Positions 23,947-35,980 of a stretch of 64,000 bases of DNA are shown in pieces. The notes beneath the pieces were generated by a model. It was not told where the DNA came from. It saw only the letters and a list, made by a program, of their open reading frames with translations, and made no database searches. The stretch covers positions 9,144,963 to 9,208,962 of the forward strand of contig OU452231.1 in NCBI GenBank assembly GCA_911728455.2. Reading direction: 5' to 3'. This DNA comes from Marthasterias glacialis (taxonomy: Eukaryota > Echinodermata > Asteroidea > Forcipulatida > Asteriidae). A program made the translations under genes and the position numbers. Positions within the stretch are counted from its first letter, which is position 1. Each line of letters begins with the position of its first letter.

Positions 23947-24065
23947 TGTGTGAAACTGACTTCAATTATTACGTATTGTATGTCCGTCCAGAGACACCAT
24001 ACTTTCAAAGTATTGTCTAATACCGTAGGCGCATAGGACACTAGAGGGCGTAGTCCTGCACAGCC

Positions 24066-24670
24066 AAAATGGCAGAATTTTTTTTCAGACACCAACAGCG
24101 GCATCAAGAGGTGTTATTGGTTTTAAGTTGTCTGAGTTCTGACAACTATTTATGTGGTTAACCACTCTAGCATTGATGAAGTCGTAGTAAGAATACCGTG
24201 ATAACCTTATTCGCAAAATTTGACGTTTTGACTTCGGGGTTTAATACACCGCACAGCACACTAAAAGTTCGAGGTTGCAGCCGTTCCTTTGTAAATTAGA
24301 TATTTACATGGGCATTGAATTCAAATGAAATTTTACAGGAACATAAAGACGAGTAACCGCCTCTTTGTGTAATAGTGAAGTCGGAATGCCATTTGCTGGG
24401 GTCGAAATATTCATCAGGCAGTGATAGAGGAATAGGATTTCTTAAAACTTCTCCGCACTGATGTCGGTTTACAATGACTACATTTTATGGCAGTGTTCGT
24501 AAGATAGATTCTTAATGGTAATCCGTAAATAGGCAGCACCCCGCTCATCACCTAATCCCATAGAGTTTTGTTTAACTCTACTAGATCTTTGTCATTAGGA
24601 CCAAGTAGGACCGCAGTTACCGTAGAACCTTTTTAGAGTCTACCGGTACCTACATCACCATTAATCTTGC
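24066..24670. repeat. 5' flank block of receptor B (partner 16376-17060)
   Basis: Paralogous to the block ahead of receptor A; see that entry for shared phrases. From 24671 to 25162 I see no gene. Confidence 0.7.
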
Positions 24671-25162
24671 TGGATTAATTGAAGGTTTTCCTGAAAGCAC
24701 AACGGCACCGTGGTAACTTTGGTAATTTATAAGGCACCGAAGGGGGGGACTTTTCCCACACACATATGTCATGTGATTGTCCTCTCATATTTCTCACTTT
24801 CACTTTTAGATGTTTCTTTTATTTTGTGATTAAGGGTCTAGATTGGATGGGGAGCGGTAGCAACTTTAATTTTCGTGACGTTTTCACATCGTAAATTTTA
24901 CCCTCATCATCTCTTTCAATTTTTAACCCCACAATCATAGAAATTAAGCCACGGCCCTAAATAGACAAGTTGTGTAGTATATTCGTAAGTGATATTAATA
25001 AATACCTAGGACAGTTTGTGGATTCTGATTGGTCAAAACGTGATCACGTGGGGGTGTATTAACGGCGATATAAAGACCGGCTAACAAAACAAGAAAGTAT
25101 CGCCGAGAAAGAAAAGTTACAAAATGGACGATTTTAGCCGTTTATTTCGTTAAAAAGGTATT

Positions 25163-25340
25163 TATTAATGGGAATAACAGTGCGAGGACCCGGTCTTCAC
25201 TGCTTGGTAATGACCTTGGGTGGTGGCTGGCTGCTGTTAACGACCGCGCCTCCGGCTTGGTCGTTAACAGCGGCCAGCCACCACCCCGGTCATTACCAAG
25301 CAGTGAAGACCGGGTCCTCGCACTGTTATTCCCTTATTAA
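25163..25340. mobile_element. Near-perfect 75-bp-arm palindrome (foldback)
   Basis: Arms 25170-25245 and 25259-25333 are complementary over about 75 nt with only a few mismatches or indels (GGGAATAACAGTGCGAGGAC to GTCCTCGCACTGTTATTCCC), around a 13-nt loop 25246-25258 (GCGCCTCCGGCTT). ATTAAT lies just outside both ends. GC content is far above the neighbourhood. The apparent ORF across it (25168-25431) is a by-product of the palindrome. Confidence 0.85.
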
Positions 25341-25345
25341 TTGTC

Positions 25346-25798
25346 CAATTCTTAATCCTCGTGCTTTACCAGAAAGTGCACATTTTTCTTTTTTTAACTC
25401 CAGTGTACTTTGGGCCTTGAAACACTTGTAACATTATGCAATTTCTTCAGGCAACTTGAAGACAACCAATCACACGGCATGAAAAACGAACACTTCAGTA
25501 TATTTTTCTAACAGTGTATTTAATAATTCAAAGCAAATTATGCTACAAGGGATTTTGTTTTCTTTCGAGAGATTGTCTTGAACTGGTGTCCTGTATAGAT
25601 TTCCTTGTACACATTTCTTGCTCATGTCCAGCCTTCAACCTTGCTGGGAGATAGAGTATTGCAGAGACCCGGGTCTCTGGGATTGTGCTCAGCAAAACCA
25701 AGCACTTAGTCCTGACAATACAGACGGGAAGTATACGTCAACAACATTTTAATTCTAAAAGAGGTCGGCAACAAAGGAAAATAAAACTAGTAATTATG
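25346..25798. repeat. Intergenic block duplicated downstream of receptor B (32348-32800)
   Basis: Very similar over about 450 bp: AATTCTTAATCCTC, CTTTACCAGAAAGTGCACAT, GTGTACTTTGGGCCTTG, CAGGCAACTTGAAGA, GAACTGGTGTCCTGTA, CAGACGGGAAGTATACGT. More distant relatives lie at about 35370-35680 and 43490-44015. No ORF is shared. Confidence 0.8.
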
Positions 25799-26027
25799 TG
25801 TTTCAATTCAATGGATAATTAATTAATTCCTTTATTCGAGTATGGTTTCAGTTTTTTTTTTTTATTTGTGTGTATTCTTTTTTTTAAGATGTCTGTTTAC
25901 ATTTTGGTTTCGTTCTAACAAATTACATCCCGGCCTCACTGGTAACGGTACGAGCTTTGAGCAACGAATTAGAATCAGATTTTAAAATAAAGGAATTTGT
26001 TTAAAGTAAGATTTTTAAATCAAATTT

Positions 26028-26071
26028 GGGGTGAACAAAGAAACATTGACTGGTTTATTGCTTTATGTTTA
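26028..26071 (-). mobile_element. Internally deleted SINE remnant
   Basis: GGGGTGAACAAAGAAACATT then GACTGGTTTATTGCTTTATG joins the two ends of the element seen complete at 49425-49620, with the tRNA-like interior missing. Confidence 0.55.
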
Positions 26072-26221
26072 ACGATAAAAAGTCGCATCACCCTTTAAGG
26101 CAGATCCCCGTGCTGTCACTTCCCAGGTTATATACATAGAGCTAGGTCTAGTTCTGTGGTTGTATCATAATTATGGGGTGTGATTCCTGGCTACATGGCA
26201 GTAACCATTTGAATGGCTTCT

Positions 26222-26366
26222 GACTGGCACCCCCTGAACAAAGATATTGACAAAATAGGGAGACCGCCAACGTAAGGGCTGGATAACTCAGTTGGTAGAG
26301 CGTTGACACGTAAGGCCGAAGTTCACAGGTTCGAATCCCGCTCAGGTCAAGTTTTCTTTGTTTAAC
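26222..26366 (+). mobile_element. tRNA-headed SINE (copy 1; tRNA-like part 26275-26350)
   Basis: Contains an A-box-like TAACTCAGTTGGTAGAGCG and a perfect B box GGTTCGAATCC, both as in tRNA genes. The acceptor, D, anticodon and T stems have mismatches, so a functional tRNA is unlikely. The 5' flank (CAAAGATATTGACAAAATA, GAGACCG) and 3' flank (TCAAGTTTTCTTTG) are shared with the minus-strand copy at 49425-49620, showing a dispersed tRNA-derived SINE. Confidence 0.75.
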
Positions 26367-27614
26367 CAGAGATTGATTTAAAAAAAATTCCCATTCAGTT
26401 TCCCTTGATTTTTAAAGTAAGTTATAGATAGATCATTTCATCTGAAATTTTTTCATCAATACTTGGTTTTTGGCAGTCGGGGTCTTATCTTTTACAGCGT
26501 GTGTGGGTATTTTGCAGGAGTAAATAAAAAAAAATACATGAAACATTAAACAGCTGTTAAAGGTATTGTGCAGGAAAACAAAAAGGACAGGATTGAAAAT
26601 TGACGAAAAAATGAATTAAACTTTCCAACAGAGGGCTCACTTCACTGATGGTAAAGTTCACCCCAACACTTAAATAATATTTTAAGATGCCCCACCGAAA
26701 GAACGAAATCAGTGTTACTCCTTTTCATTGTCGCAATATGTCCGATGTTAATGTACACAAAACACCTGACAAAACAAAAGCCGTGTTTGTATTTCTTTAT
26801 TTGTTTTTAATTTTATTTATTGCTTTGTGAAACAAATCAATTTGTTTTTAATTTATTGCTTGGGTAAACAATTCAATTTTTATATCACTTTATTGTTTAC
26901 CCTCGTCGGCAGGGGACACATGGATGATTGGGCACTTTTTATTTATGCATTTTGTTTTCATGACTATTGTAGTGTTTTTTGTTTTTGTTTTGTTTTTGTT
27001 TGTTTTTTCCTTTTACACCGAGGAGGATGAAAGTAAAATTGTATTGTGCAAAATTTCCAAATTGACATTTTACAATTCTCAGTGTCTAGAAATTCAAAAT
27101 CTTGCAATGTCTATGTATGTGTTAAACAAGTCATAAAGCGACGCACGACTCCACCAACCCCGGTTGTGTTGCCCTGCGGGAGTTAAATAAAGGAACGTAC
27201 GTCTTAATCGAAGATTACTTCGTCTTTCTTACAGCCAGGCTGGCCTCGATTGAAGCATAGAGAGCCTATTTCTTTGATTGAAACATCTATCTGTATGGAG
27301 ATGCACGAGTTGTCGACGCAGTGGTGATCATGTTTGCATTATAAATACCCTCTCTCCTCTAACTGACTTCAGAAATCGAGTTAGTGAGATGGTTCGTATA
27401 AAAACGCCGACAAAATAGAATTGTTACATTCCACGGTCTACTGGGAGAGTGGTACCGGTATTACTAGACTGGCAAAAAGCATAGTTGTTCTTGACATTGA
27501 TTTCTCTTAGCTTCTTGCGTGTTCATTTGAGTGAAACCAGGGGAGGTCTGTACTCTGTTTGTGACTCGGCAGAGGAGAGCTATGCTTGACGATGAAGACT
27601 ATGAAAATTGCAAG
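26367..27614. other. 5' flank of receptor B
   Basis: A module near 26425-26510 (TTTCATCTG, GGCAGTCGGGGTCTTATC) is shared with 32920-33005. The region 27195-27600 aligns loosely with 19395-19700 ahead of receptor A (TTCGTCTTTCTTACAGCC; ACTTCAGAAATCGAGTTAGT). ORFs at 26827-27136 are T/G-rich low complexity. Confidence 0.5.
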
Positions 27615-27648
27615 CATCGTGCTGCTAGCTGAGTTTGTTTAGTCTCTG
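27615..27648 (+). promoter_or_regulatory. Conserved 5' block of receptor B
   Basis: GTGCTGCTAGCTGAGTTTGT then TTAGTCTCT, about 155 bp before the ATG. Nearly identical in E (53701-53730), shortened in C (38249-38275), diverged in A. An upstream TTTGAGTGAAACCA is also shared with C and D. Candidate core promoter or 5' UTR element. Confidence 0.5.
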
Positions 27649-27800
27649 AAAAAAAAACCGTGACAACTTTGAATACCTGTGTCACTAGCTACCTGTGTTC
27701 ATAGCCGATACGTTTGTTCTTACGTTTATTGCCGATACACAGGTGGACATTCCAGCGTTTTTAATTTTGAAATTAATCATTGCTACGGACCAAAGCAAAT

Positions 27801-30800
27801 ATGATGTTTTTGGAGAGAGTTGTTCTGTTTGTGTTGCTTCCTTTGCGTTCGGATGGCAACGCTATACCAGCGGCCGCAGGGGTGAGTTTCACCCGTTCCG
27901 GCGATGTCATCCTCGGTGCAACCTTCCCGTTCCATTCCTGGTCCTCGACGCCGTGCGGAGGAGAACTCAATCGCTGGGCAATCGAGCTATCAGAGACCTT
28001 CATCTACGCAATCGATGAAGTCAACGGACGCAACGATCTTCTGGCGAACATCACCATTGGCTATGATATCCGCGATGACTGCTACTCGGAGATAGCTGTG
28101 ATTTGGTCCACTCTCGCCTTAGCGAGTACATCAGATACAAACCAGACCTATGTCGAGTTTAAGAAGATATCAGCCCCGGCGAGAGGTACCCTCCTTGGGA
28201 TTGTTGGAACGGTGTCCAGTAGTACAAGCATCCCTGCAGCCCAAGCGGCTAACATATACCGCGTCCCAATAATCTCACCCTTTGCTACGAGTAACGAGCT
28301 GAGCGACAAGAGCAGGTTCCCGAATTTCCTCCGGACCGTCCCTCCAGATAAACTCCAAGCCTTGGCTATCGTGGACATCCTGCTGCGATTCAATTGGAAG
28401 TACATCGGCCTCTACTTTGACTTCAGTACCTACGGCATTCATGGAGCGCAGGAAATACAAGAAACCGCAGCGAAACAAAATATCTGTCTCGCTTTTTCCG
28501 TTCCCGTAAGGTCCAATGCACCACAAAAGGAACTGGACGAGGCGGTCCAGAAAGTAAAGATTTTCCCGAAGGTACGAGTTGTGGTCATGTTCATGTCAGA
28601 TGATGTCGCTGGCGCCATCATCAGCAACATAAATAGAGAGGTTAAGAATCACTCTATCACTTTCATTGCAAGTGACTCATGGGGTTATTTTGACACATTA
28701 GAAGAATACGGTGTTGAATTGGAAAGTGTCCGTGGCAGTATTTTTCTCCGCGTGAAGTACCATATCATCCCTGGTTTCGAGGAATATTTCCGTCAACTTG
28801 AACTTGATGCCGATGTTAGCCGAGTGAGTCCCTGGTTGAAAAACTTTTGGACGGAATGGATGAAGGAAAAAGCCTGCTCCCATTTAAAAGATTGTCCTAT
28901 ACGACTCAATTCCAACGAAAACTTTGTTGTCGATGCAGTTTTAGCCTACGCCTATGCTCTGCAAAACTTGCTGATCAACCTTTGTGTTGATGACGTTTGT
29001 GCCGAGACATTACAAACTGTCACTGGTAACGATCTTTTACCGTATCTAATGGAAGTTGAATTTGAAGGAATTGCGGGTCATTACTGGTTTGATAGTTCCG
29101 GTGATCCAACTGGGAAATTCCGCATATTAAACTTGCAGAGGGATACGTCTGGTAAGTTTGAATTTATCGAGGTAGGCGAATGGGACCTGACTGCAGCAGA
29201 GCCCTTACGTTTGAACGCGCCAGCGATGCAGTGGGTAGGGGCCCAGCCACCCACATCACTTTGCAGAGACAAATGTTCGCCTGGTTCGATTGAAGTACCG
29301 CTGGAGCAAAAGTGTTGCTTTGGCTGCCAACTCTGCCCTAGAAACGCAATTGTTGCCAGTAAGAATTTGTGCCAGGAATGCCCGGAGGATCTGTGGCCAG
29401 ATGAGACTTTTAGACGATGTCTCCCGATTGTTCCAACCCCGCCAGATTGGAATAATCCGGTGGTTATTGCCATCATTGTTCTGTCTGTCTTTGGTCTGGT
29501 ACTCTCAGCTCTCGCCGCTGCAGGCCTGTTCTTCTACCGTAAACATATCCTAATAAAAGCGTCAAGTCGAGAGCTGAGCAGCATCAACATACTGGGACTC
29601 ACCTTGGCTTTCCTTTCCCCCTTCCTGCTTCTTCTACCCCCGACGGATGTTTCATGTATGTTCTCAGAGGGAGTGGTATCTTCGTGTATCACCCTGACGT
29701 ATGCTCCGACTCTCCTGAAGGTTAACCGAATCCATAGGATCTTCAAGGCGGGTAAGAAGTCCAACAAGCGCCCCCGCTTCATCGGTCCACGGGTCCAGAT
29801 TGTCTTCGTACTCGTTGCTGTCATCCTCACGGTAGGCATGTCAAGTTATCTTTCGTTAAAACTCCACTGTAAAGACGGTTTGTCCGTGATTTTTTTCGTT
29901 GGTTTTCCTCTTGTTGTAGTTCTGCTTTACCATTCTCCATCCTTAAACAATATTCATTTAATTAGGTGGCCATGCTGTCATGAAAATATAGAGTAACAGT
30001 TAACGATTTGTTATTGTCACTGATTTAATAGTATTATCACGTAACCCCACAGGGTTGGGTCAAGAAAAAAATAAACTGGTAAGAGAAATTTCTCTTCTTT
30101 CTACAAACACGCTGTGGGAAGATTCTTGTTCATTCGCAACTGCTTCTTTTTTTCTTTTTTTATTGGTGTTGCGTTCTGGGTAATGCATTTTTGAGTTGAC
30201 CTGAGGCGACTATGTGCTTCAAGTAAACAAAAATAGCCGATAAACAGTACCATAAGCGATAAACATCAAAGGCAGTGAGTCGTGATCTTTCTGCATTCTA
30301 ATAAAAAGATATACTCCACATTTTAAAGGGATGGCGATTAGGTGAATTATTGGCAACAAAGACGTTGCCAACATTCTGCCCAGGCATTTGCATCATTTTG
30401 TTTCTCTTAAGTAGGAGGCAGTGATATTACATAATGAGTGTCCAAAAGAAACAAAGTACTACTTATTTTTCGGAACAAGACACGGTATAACTTGTTCCTT
30501 TGGAGCCCACAGTATTTAATCAATACGGCGAAAAAAATCAAAAAATGTCTTTCATTTCCAGAAAAGTCAAACGTCATGTCAAAGGCCCTGTATACCATCT
30601 TTATTATGGTGCCGAATGATTTCGAGGGAAGGAAATTACTTATTGCTTTACCTCAAAATTGTTGTTGGAAGGAAAGTAATAAAGCGTGGGAACGAAATCA
30701 ATATTTCGAGGTGACACAGTTATTTCGAGGGAGAATAATTCGAGGTCGCGAAACTATTTTTAGAGAACGAAATAACATTTCAATGTAAAGAAATGAAATT

Positions 30801-31575
30801 CGAAGGGAACACATTACGATTTTGTCCCGTTTTTCTTCACCTAGGGGCTCCGTACATTCTTAAACAGCTGCTATCATATTTCCATATCAAATGGGAAAGA
30901 ATCAGATATCTATGAATTGTCTTATTTTATTACAAAATAACAAACTGGGTCCGAATCTTTGTTTATAAGAAGTGTAAAATTATTGTAAACATAATTTTCA
31001 CAAGTAATAATGCTATTATTACTTTTCATGGGAAATATTTTATATGTTTTTACAAGATTGTGATGAACTTCATTGGAGCACTGTCAAGCCCAAGTACACC
31101 CGATAAGCAGTACTTCGTCCCTCCTTCCGGCTACATCGAAACTTTTTGCAAATTCGGTTACGGTTTTCTGGTATCGACAATCTACAACCTCATGTTGATC
31201 CTGGCTTGTTGCTACTACGCATTCAAGGCCCGCCGGGTACCAAGCAACTACAACGAGTCCAAGTTCATCGCTTTGAGTGTTTACTCCACACTGGTATTCG
31301 GCGTGGCGGCGGTGCCCGTCTACATCACCGCTGTGTACACACTACAGAAGGTGGCAACGTTATGTCTCGCATTACTCCTGAACGCGTTCTTGACGCTCTT
31401 TTGTGTCTATCTGCCCAAACTGTACGCCATACGGTTTGATGTCGAGGTGGAACTGTGCGAGTGGAAGACGAGCGCGTCTGTGTCTGCCGTGGTCGCTAGC
31501 ACAGTACCAACGTCCCAGCAGAGTAACCTGGTCAAACCATCGGCAGGCCCTACGTCCTCTGTTGCCGGCATGTAA
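27801..31575 (+). CDS. Class C GPCR, mGluR-like, receptor B (two exons, 849 aa)
   Basis: Exon 1 27801-29831, exon 2 31057-31575, same phase-0 splice in TM4 (ACG|GTAGGC...TACAAG|ATT). Signal peptide MMFLERVVLFVLL, then mature N-terminus near AIPAAAGVSF, closest to receptor A. Domain order and the nine-cysteine domain are as in A. SSS, ATS, VPPD, TYG and SDSW motifs that contact the amino-acid backbone are intact. Distinctive: loop after SDSWG reads YFDTLEEYGVE (two residues longer than A), RLNSNENF instead of PLYSNENF, ASKN instead of AKN in the cysteine-rich part, IFKAGKK in loop 2. The tail ends SSVAGM. The 1,225-bp intron is clearly related to that of A. Ligand and coupling are not readable from sequence. 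Confidence 0.9.
30617..30815. repeat. Degenerate TTTCGAGG repeats in intron of receptor B
   Basis: Counterpart of 22561-22768 in receptor A: ATTTCGAGGGAAGGAAATTA, GGGAACGAAATCAA, ATTTCGAGGTGAC, TTATTTCGAGGGAG, ATTCGAGGTCGCGAAAC, GAGAACGAAATAAC. Confidence 0.65.
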
Positions 31576-31983
31576 ACAGACATCATCGAATCTGTCTTCG
31601 CTCAAAAGTAATTTCAACCCGAACTACTGTCAAATATTCGTAGTAGGCCTACCTATACGAACAAGAACACTGACAAGTGAAACAGCACTTCAGCCGTTTC
31701 AATGTTACTTTCCGTTTACGGCCACTATAAACACGAGTTGGTCATCTACACTTACACACATTGTTCTTCTTGACAAAAGCATATAAAAAGAATTTACAGA
31801 TCAACATGTTTGTTGATACAGATGCAAACGTCTTTTCTTAGCAATCATAGAAGCTTTGGTTTAGAATTCTTTAACGCTTGTCCTCTTTGCATAATGGGTT
31901 ATGAGAACCTGAATAAGATTTTTACAACTACAGTGAATTTTAAACACCCATTGTCATAAAGCGACGTGTTTATTATGATGTGT

Positions 31984-32240
31984 GTATTGGGTGGGGTTGG
32001 AGGTTGAATGTAGACTTAGGTAAATACTCATCCTCGTTGGTGTTGTACATAGCTGTGAGGCAAACTCACAAGACAAAAAAATGTCTTTGCAAGTGTGAAA
32101 TTTTGTCATAACATTAGTGCAGTGTTTACTATTAAGTTTAATTCTGTGGAATTATTGCGACCAAATGTTTTTGTTCAACTTAACAGCGATTTTTTGTTTA
32201 TCCCTGGCGTTATCGTTAGTTCAACATTATATAGAAGTTC
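31984..32240. repeat. 3' flank block of receptor B
   Basis: Paralogous to 23620-23850 (GAGGCAAACTCACAAGAC; AATTCTGTGGAATTATTGCG). 31576-31983 has no gene. Confidence 0.65.
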
Positions 32241-32347
32241 AACTTCCGTGTCGTAAATTTTACCATCATCTTATCTGTCAGTTTTCAACCCACAATTCGA
32301 AGAATTTATGCCACGGCCCTAAATATTCATAAATGATATTTGACAAA

Positions 32348-32800
32348 TTCTTAATCCTCATGGCAAGTTCCTTGCTTTACCAGAAAGTGCACATTTTTTG
32401 TGTGTGACCCCAGTGTACTTTGGGCCTTGTAACTCTTGTAACTCTACACAATTTCTTCAGGCAACTTGAAGAAAACCAATTACACTGCATGAACAAAAAC
32501 GAACACTGAGTATAATTTTCTAACAGTTTCTTGAATAATTCAAAGGAAATTATGTGAGCATTGTGAGATTGCCTTGAACTGGTGTCCTGTAAAGATTTCC
32601 TTGCGTACGTTTTGTGCTCATGTCCAGCCTTCAACATTGCTGGGAGATATTATAGCTCACTTACCGGGGTCTCTTGGGTTTTTCACAGCACAATTGAGCA
32701 CTAAGTCCTGACAATAGGGTCGTGTTACAGACGGGAAGTATACGTAAACAAAATTGAATTCTAAAGAGGTTCGGCATCAAAGGAAAATCAAACTAGTAAC
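32348..32800. repeat. Intergenic block duplicated from/with 25346-25798
   Basis: See 25346-25798. It lies downstream of B as well as upstream of B, so the block marks the duplication unit boundary. From 32801 to 33224 only AT-rich sequence and the 32920-33005 module are seen. Confidence 0.75.
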
Positions 32801-33224
32801 TGTAAGTCTATGGATAATTAATTTTTTCTTTAATTTGTGTATTTTTTGTGTTTTTTATTTATTTATTTGTTTATTAGAGTCAGATTTTTTTTTAATGTTT
32901 TTATAAAGTAACTTATAAATGGATCATTTCATCTGACACTTTTTTCCATCAATACATGGTTTTTGGCAGTCGGGGTCTTATCTTGTACAGCATGTGTGGG
33001 TAATGCAGTAAAACAAAAAGGACAGGATTGATTATTACCGGGAAATGAAATAAGTTTTCAACAGAGGGCTCACTTCACTGATGGGTCATTCCCTGTCAAA
33101 TCACCTAAAATTCTGAAAAGTTTGGCAGTGACCGTGTTAGATTTTGCTAATTTGTTTATAAACAATCCTCAGTGGGTGCAATGAACAAACACAAAATGTT
33201 AGATTCATACTCCATGCCGTTTCT

Positions 33225-34500
33225 GAGATATTCCTTCAGTTAACTTAGAACTGTTTAGGACACTAACTGCAGAATTAATGGCTGAAATATGAAATTATTT
33301 CGAAACATGCACTCAACCATTTCAGTTTGTCTTGTTCCTTCTGTCAGGGTCTCACTAGATATGTCAACTTGCCAGCAAAGCATTTATATGGTCATAGTCT
33401 GTAGAAGATTGCTTGTACTGGAGACCTCCACATCTTTGCAGTTCAAGGGCACTGAAGTAGCAGAGGATGTCCTGAAACGGCACATAGCATCGATCTTAAC
33501 ATGAGGGTCATCTGAACCGCAAAAAAAGACTACCAGTTCCCTTAGATCTGATCACAAACTTGATATGCATATCATTATTCTCATCCAACTTTTCATCTAT
33601 GTGTTTAACGAACCACTCCTTCATAATAATGCAAGCGGTGTATCTACCAGGTTGGTATTCAGCATGTTCATCAGGGTCTGAAGTTGGTTTAACATGGTCA
33701 CTAAGAGAAACTTCCCTGAAGGTGTTATCTAAAGACAGTCTACGCTCTCCTTTAAATTGAAGCGCTCCATTAATAGTAACAGGCACAATTTCATCTAGTG
33801 AGATCCCAGTCTGACAACAAGATAAATTGAATTGGTTGAGTATAACGTACGTGTTTCTAATGTATCTCACTATATAAAAATGTGCCTGTTTCTGAAGGGG
33901 AGCTTCAAATGTGTGCATGTCTGCAGATAACATCTTCAGTTAGGTTTCTTTCAGTAACCTCGTTAAAAACCAAGTTCAGACCCCGATGAACATGCTGAAT
34001 ATCAACCTGGCAGATACATCGCTTCCATAAATGATCAGGAGTGGTTGGATGGACACAAAGATGAAGGGTTGAATGGTAATAATGATATGCATGTCAAGTT
34101 CATGACCAGATCAAAACGAACTGGTGGTCTGTCTTGAGGTTCAGATGACCCTCATATTAATTCAATTCAATTCAATGCAAACGCACATTTATTCCCATAC
34201 TTCTATGACTATAACAGTTACTGCACAGTAAGACAAGGCATTGTATATTAAATCAATGCTATGTGCCGTTTTTTCAGGGCATCATCTGCTCAGTAAGTGT
34301 TCCTGAACTGCAAAGATATGGATGTCGCCAGTACAAGCTATCTCCTACAGACTATGACCACGCCAATGCATTTCTGTCAAGTTTTAGTATCTAGTGAGAT
34401 CCCAGTCTGACAAAAAAATTGAATTGGTATAGAGTACATATTTTCCAACCACTTATTCCGCAGTTAGTGTCTTGATACATAAATGAACTGAAGGAATGTA
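33225..34500. pseudogene. Inverted pair of degraded fragments of an unidentified repeat-encoded protein
   Basis: Left part is coding-like on the minus strand: frame 33508-33933 includes AQ/AHFYIVRYIRNTYV, EIVPVTINGALQFKG and DHVKPTSDPDEHAEYQPGRY. The continuation toward 33370 reads CYVPFQDILCYFSALELQR and STDYDHINAL. The right part (33965-34400) encodes the same on the plus strand: DPDEHAEYQPGRYIASI, NNDMHVKFMTRSKRT, PELQRYGCRQYKLSPTDYDH. Both contain stops and shifts. Outer sequences (33225-33275 against 34448-34500) are also inverted, so the pair forms a foldback with a loop at about 33691-33964. I do not recognise the protein; it looks like a cargo or accessory ORF of a transposon family. 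Confidence 0.6.
34161..34258 (-). mobile_element. LINE or SINE 3' tail inserted in the right pseudogene arm
   Basis: The left arm lacks this about 98-bp segment. On the minus strand it ends in GAATTGAATTGAATTAA, a short tandem tail typical of non-LTR retrotransposon 3' ends, preceded by GGGAATAAATGTGCGTTTGC. Confidence 0.6.
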
Positions 34501-35867
34501 TCTGAATAAAAATCAACATTTTACATCCCCGTCACACTTTTCATAATTACAATATGTTTAGAAAACTGCAAGCAGCATGCAAGAGCCTGGTATTACTTTT
34601 TATACAAAAGACATAGGCCTATAACATGTACTGTACACAAGACAAAATACTACGTTCATTAAAATTAAATTCCGAACATGAAGGAGTTGAGAAACCAACT
34701 ATTTTTTGCACAAATAAACTGGATACTAAGTGTTTTAGGGAAAATTGTGAAATTTGTCAGTAATGTCCCACATATGAAATAACCACTTGAAAAGGGCGGG
34801 GGTTTTTTGGGTTTTTTTTTTCATTTTTCCAAGCGGACCCATATTCAGACCCTTGCTAAATACCCATCAAATGTGTGATTGGTCTATCGTTATTTCCGGT
34901 CAGATATATGCACCTAGTTTATAACCAAATGTAATATCAAAGCAATCGGACAATTCACGCGGGCACTAGGGGTCTCAAAATGACGAAAGGTTGTTCCGTA
35001 GGCTAAAATGTAGGTTTTTAAAGACCTATACCTTGTTATAGGCAAATTTTCTGTACCACTTTTGACAACAGATTTTAGTTGTTTGGATGCCAGTCAACCT
35101 GTGTACCAATTGGTAGCAACATATCTTATCTTAATTTGGTGATATAGGCCTCCAAAAATGCAAAAAACACAAAAAACAATTAGAAGGGGCAGGGCTTAAT
35201 TTTGTAGGGGTTCATATCTCAGAAACGATAAGGAGTAGGAATCTAGCATTTTGTGGGATATTGTGCACTTTTCATTTATTTATTTTTGGTCAACCGCCAG
35301 TTTATAGAAACTATACAACCCCCCTCAAAAGATCAAAACCCAAGATTGGTCCTAAAAAAAAAAATACACATTTTTAACAATTGTGGCAATTCGTTTTTTA
35401 GTATTTGCATTATAAAGACAAGGGACAATATTTATCGTTGGGCCTTGTCACACAAGGCAACTTTGTGGCATGAAAAAGAGCACATTTTTGAAAACTTGTC
35501 TTATAACATTCCAAAGAAATTATTTCAAAGTAAATTATGTGATGATTGATAAGTGATGCTGTTTTCTCTTGTGAAATTGCCTTGAATTGTGGCCTGTAAA
35601 TTGCCTTATGTGACACAGACCTTGCATTTACTTGGTGGTCGTCTCTAAGCTATAATCTTCAACCTTGCTAGGAGATAAAGTCTTACTTCAGCTCACTTAT
35701 GCCTTTATTTGTGACTGGATTATTTTATTTTAACGAAACTATGTCATAAGAAGGTTACGTCTAAGCATCAAGAATGCACGTAGAATATTTAAGATCTACA
35801 TGAAAAAAAAATTAGTTGTTGCAAACGGCTAACCAACCACAGGGACCTGTTGTATAAATGCATACGA
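34501..35867. other. Gene-free interval of the B-C spacer
   Basis: 35370-35680 is a diverged copy of the 25346 block (GGGCCTTGTCACACAAGGCA, TTGCCTTGAATTGTGGCCTG). No gene, RNA or clear transposon recognised at 34501-35369. Confidence 0.45.
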
Positions 35868-35980
35868 TTGCTAACGGCCTCACGTTTCGACCCTGGCAGA
35901 CTCTTTTTCAAAGGCTAAGGCTGAAAAGTTTTGAGCCTTTGAGCTTCTAGGGTCGAAACGTGAGACCATTAACAATTTTG
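35868..35980. repeat. Imperfect palindrome with GTTTCGACCCTGGC / CTAGGGTCGAAAC arms
   Basis: GGCCTCACGTTTCGACCCTG at the left is mirrored by AGGGTCGAAACGTGAGACC at the right; inner CAAAGGCTAAGGCT pairs loosely with GAGCCTTTGAG. A half copy (GACCCTGCTATAGGGTCGAA) lies near 42810-42835. Confidence 0.65.

Noticed and set aside
25168-25431. 87-aa ORF across the palindrome
   Set aside because: Open frame comes from GC-rich self-complementary DNA; no protein features.
26275-26350. Functional tRNA gene
   Set aside because: A and B boxes are good but stems have several mismatches, and both flanks are shared with a second dispersed copy; a SINE explains it better.
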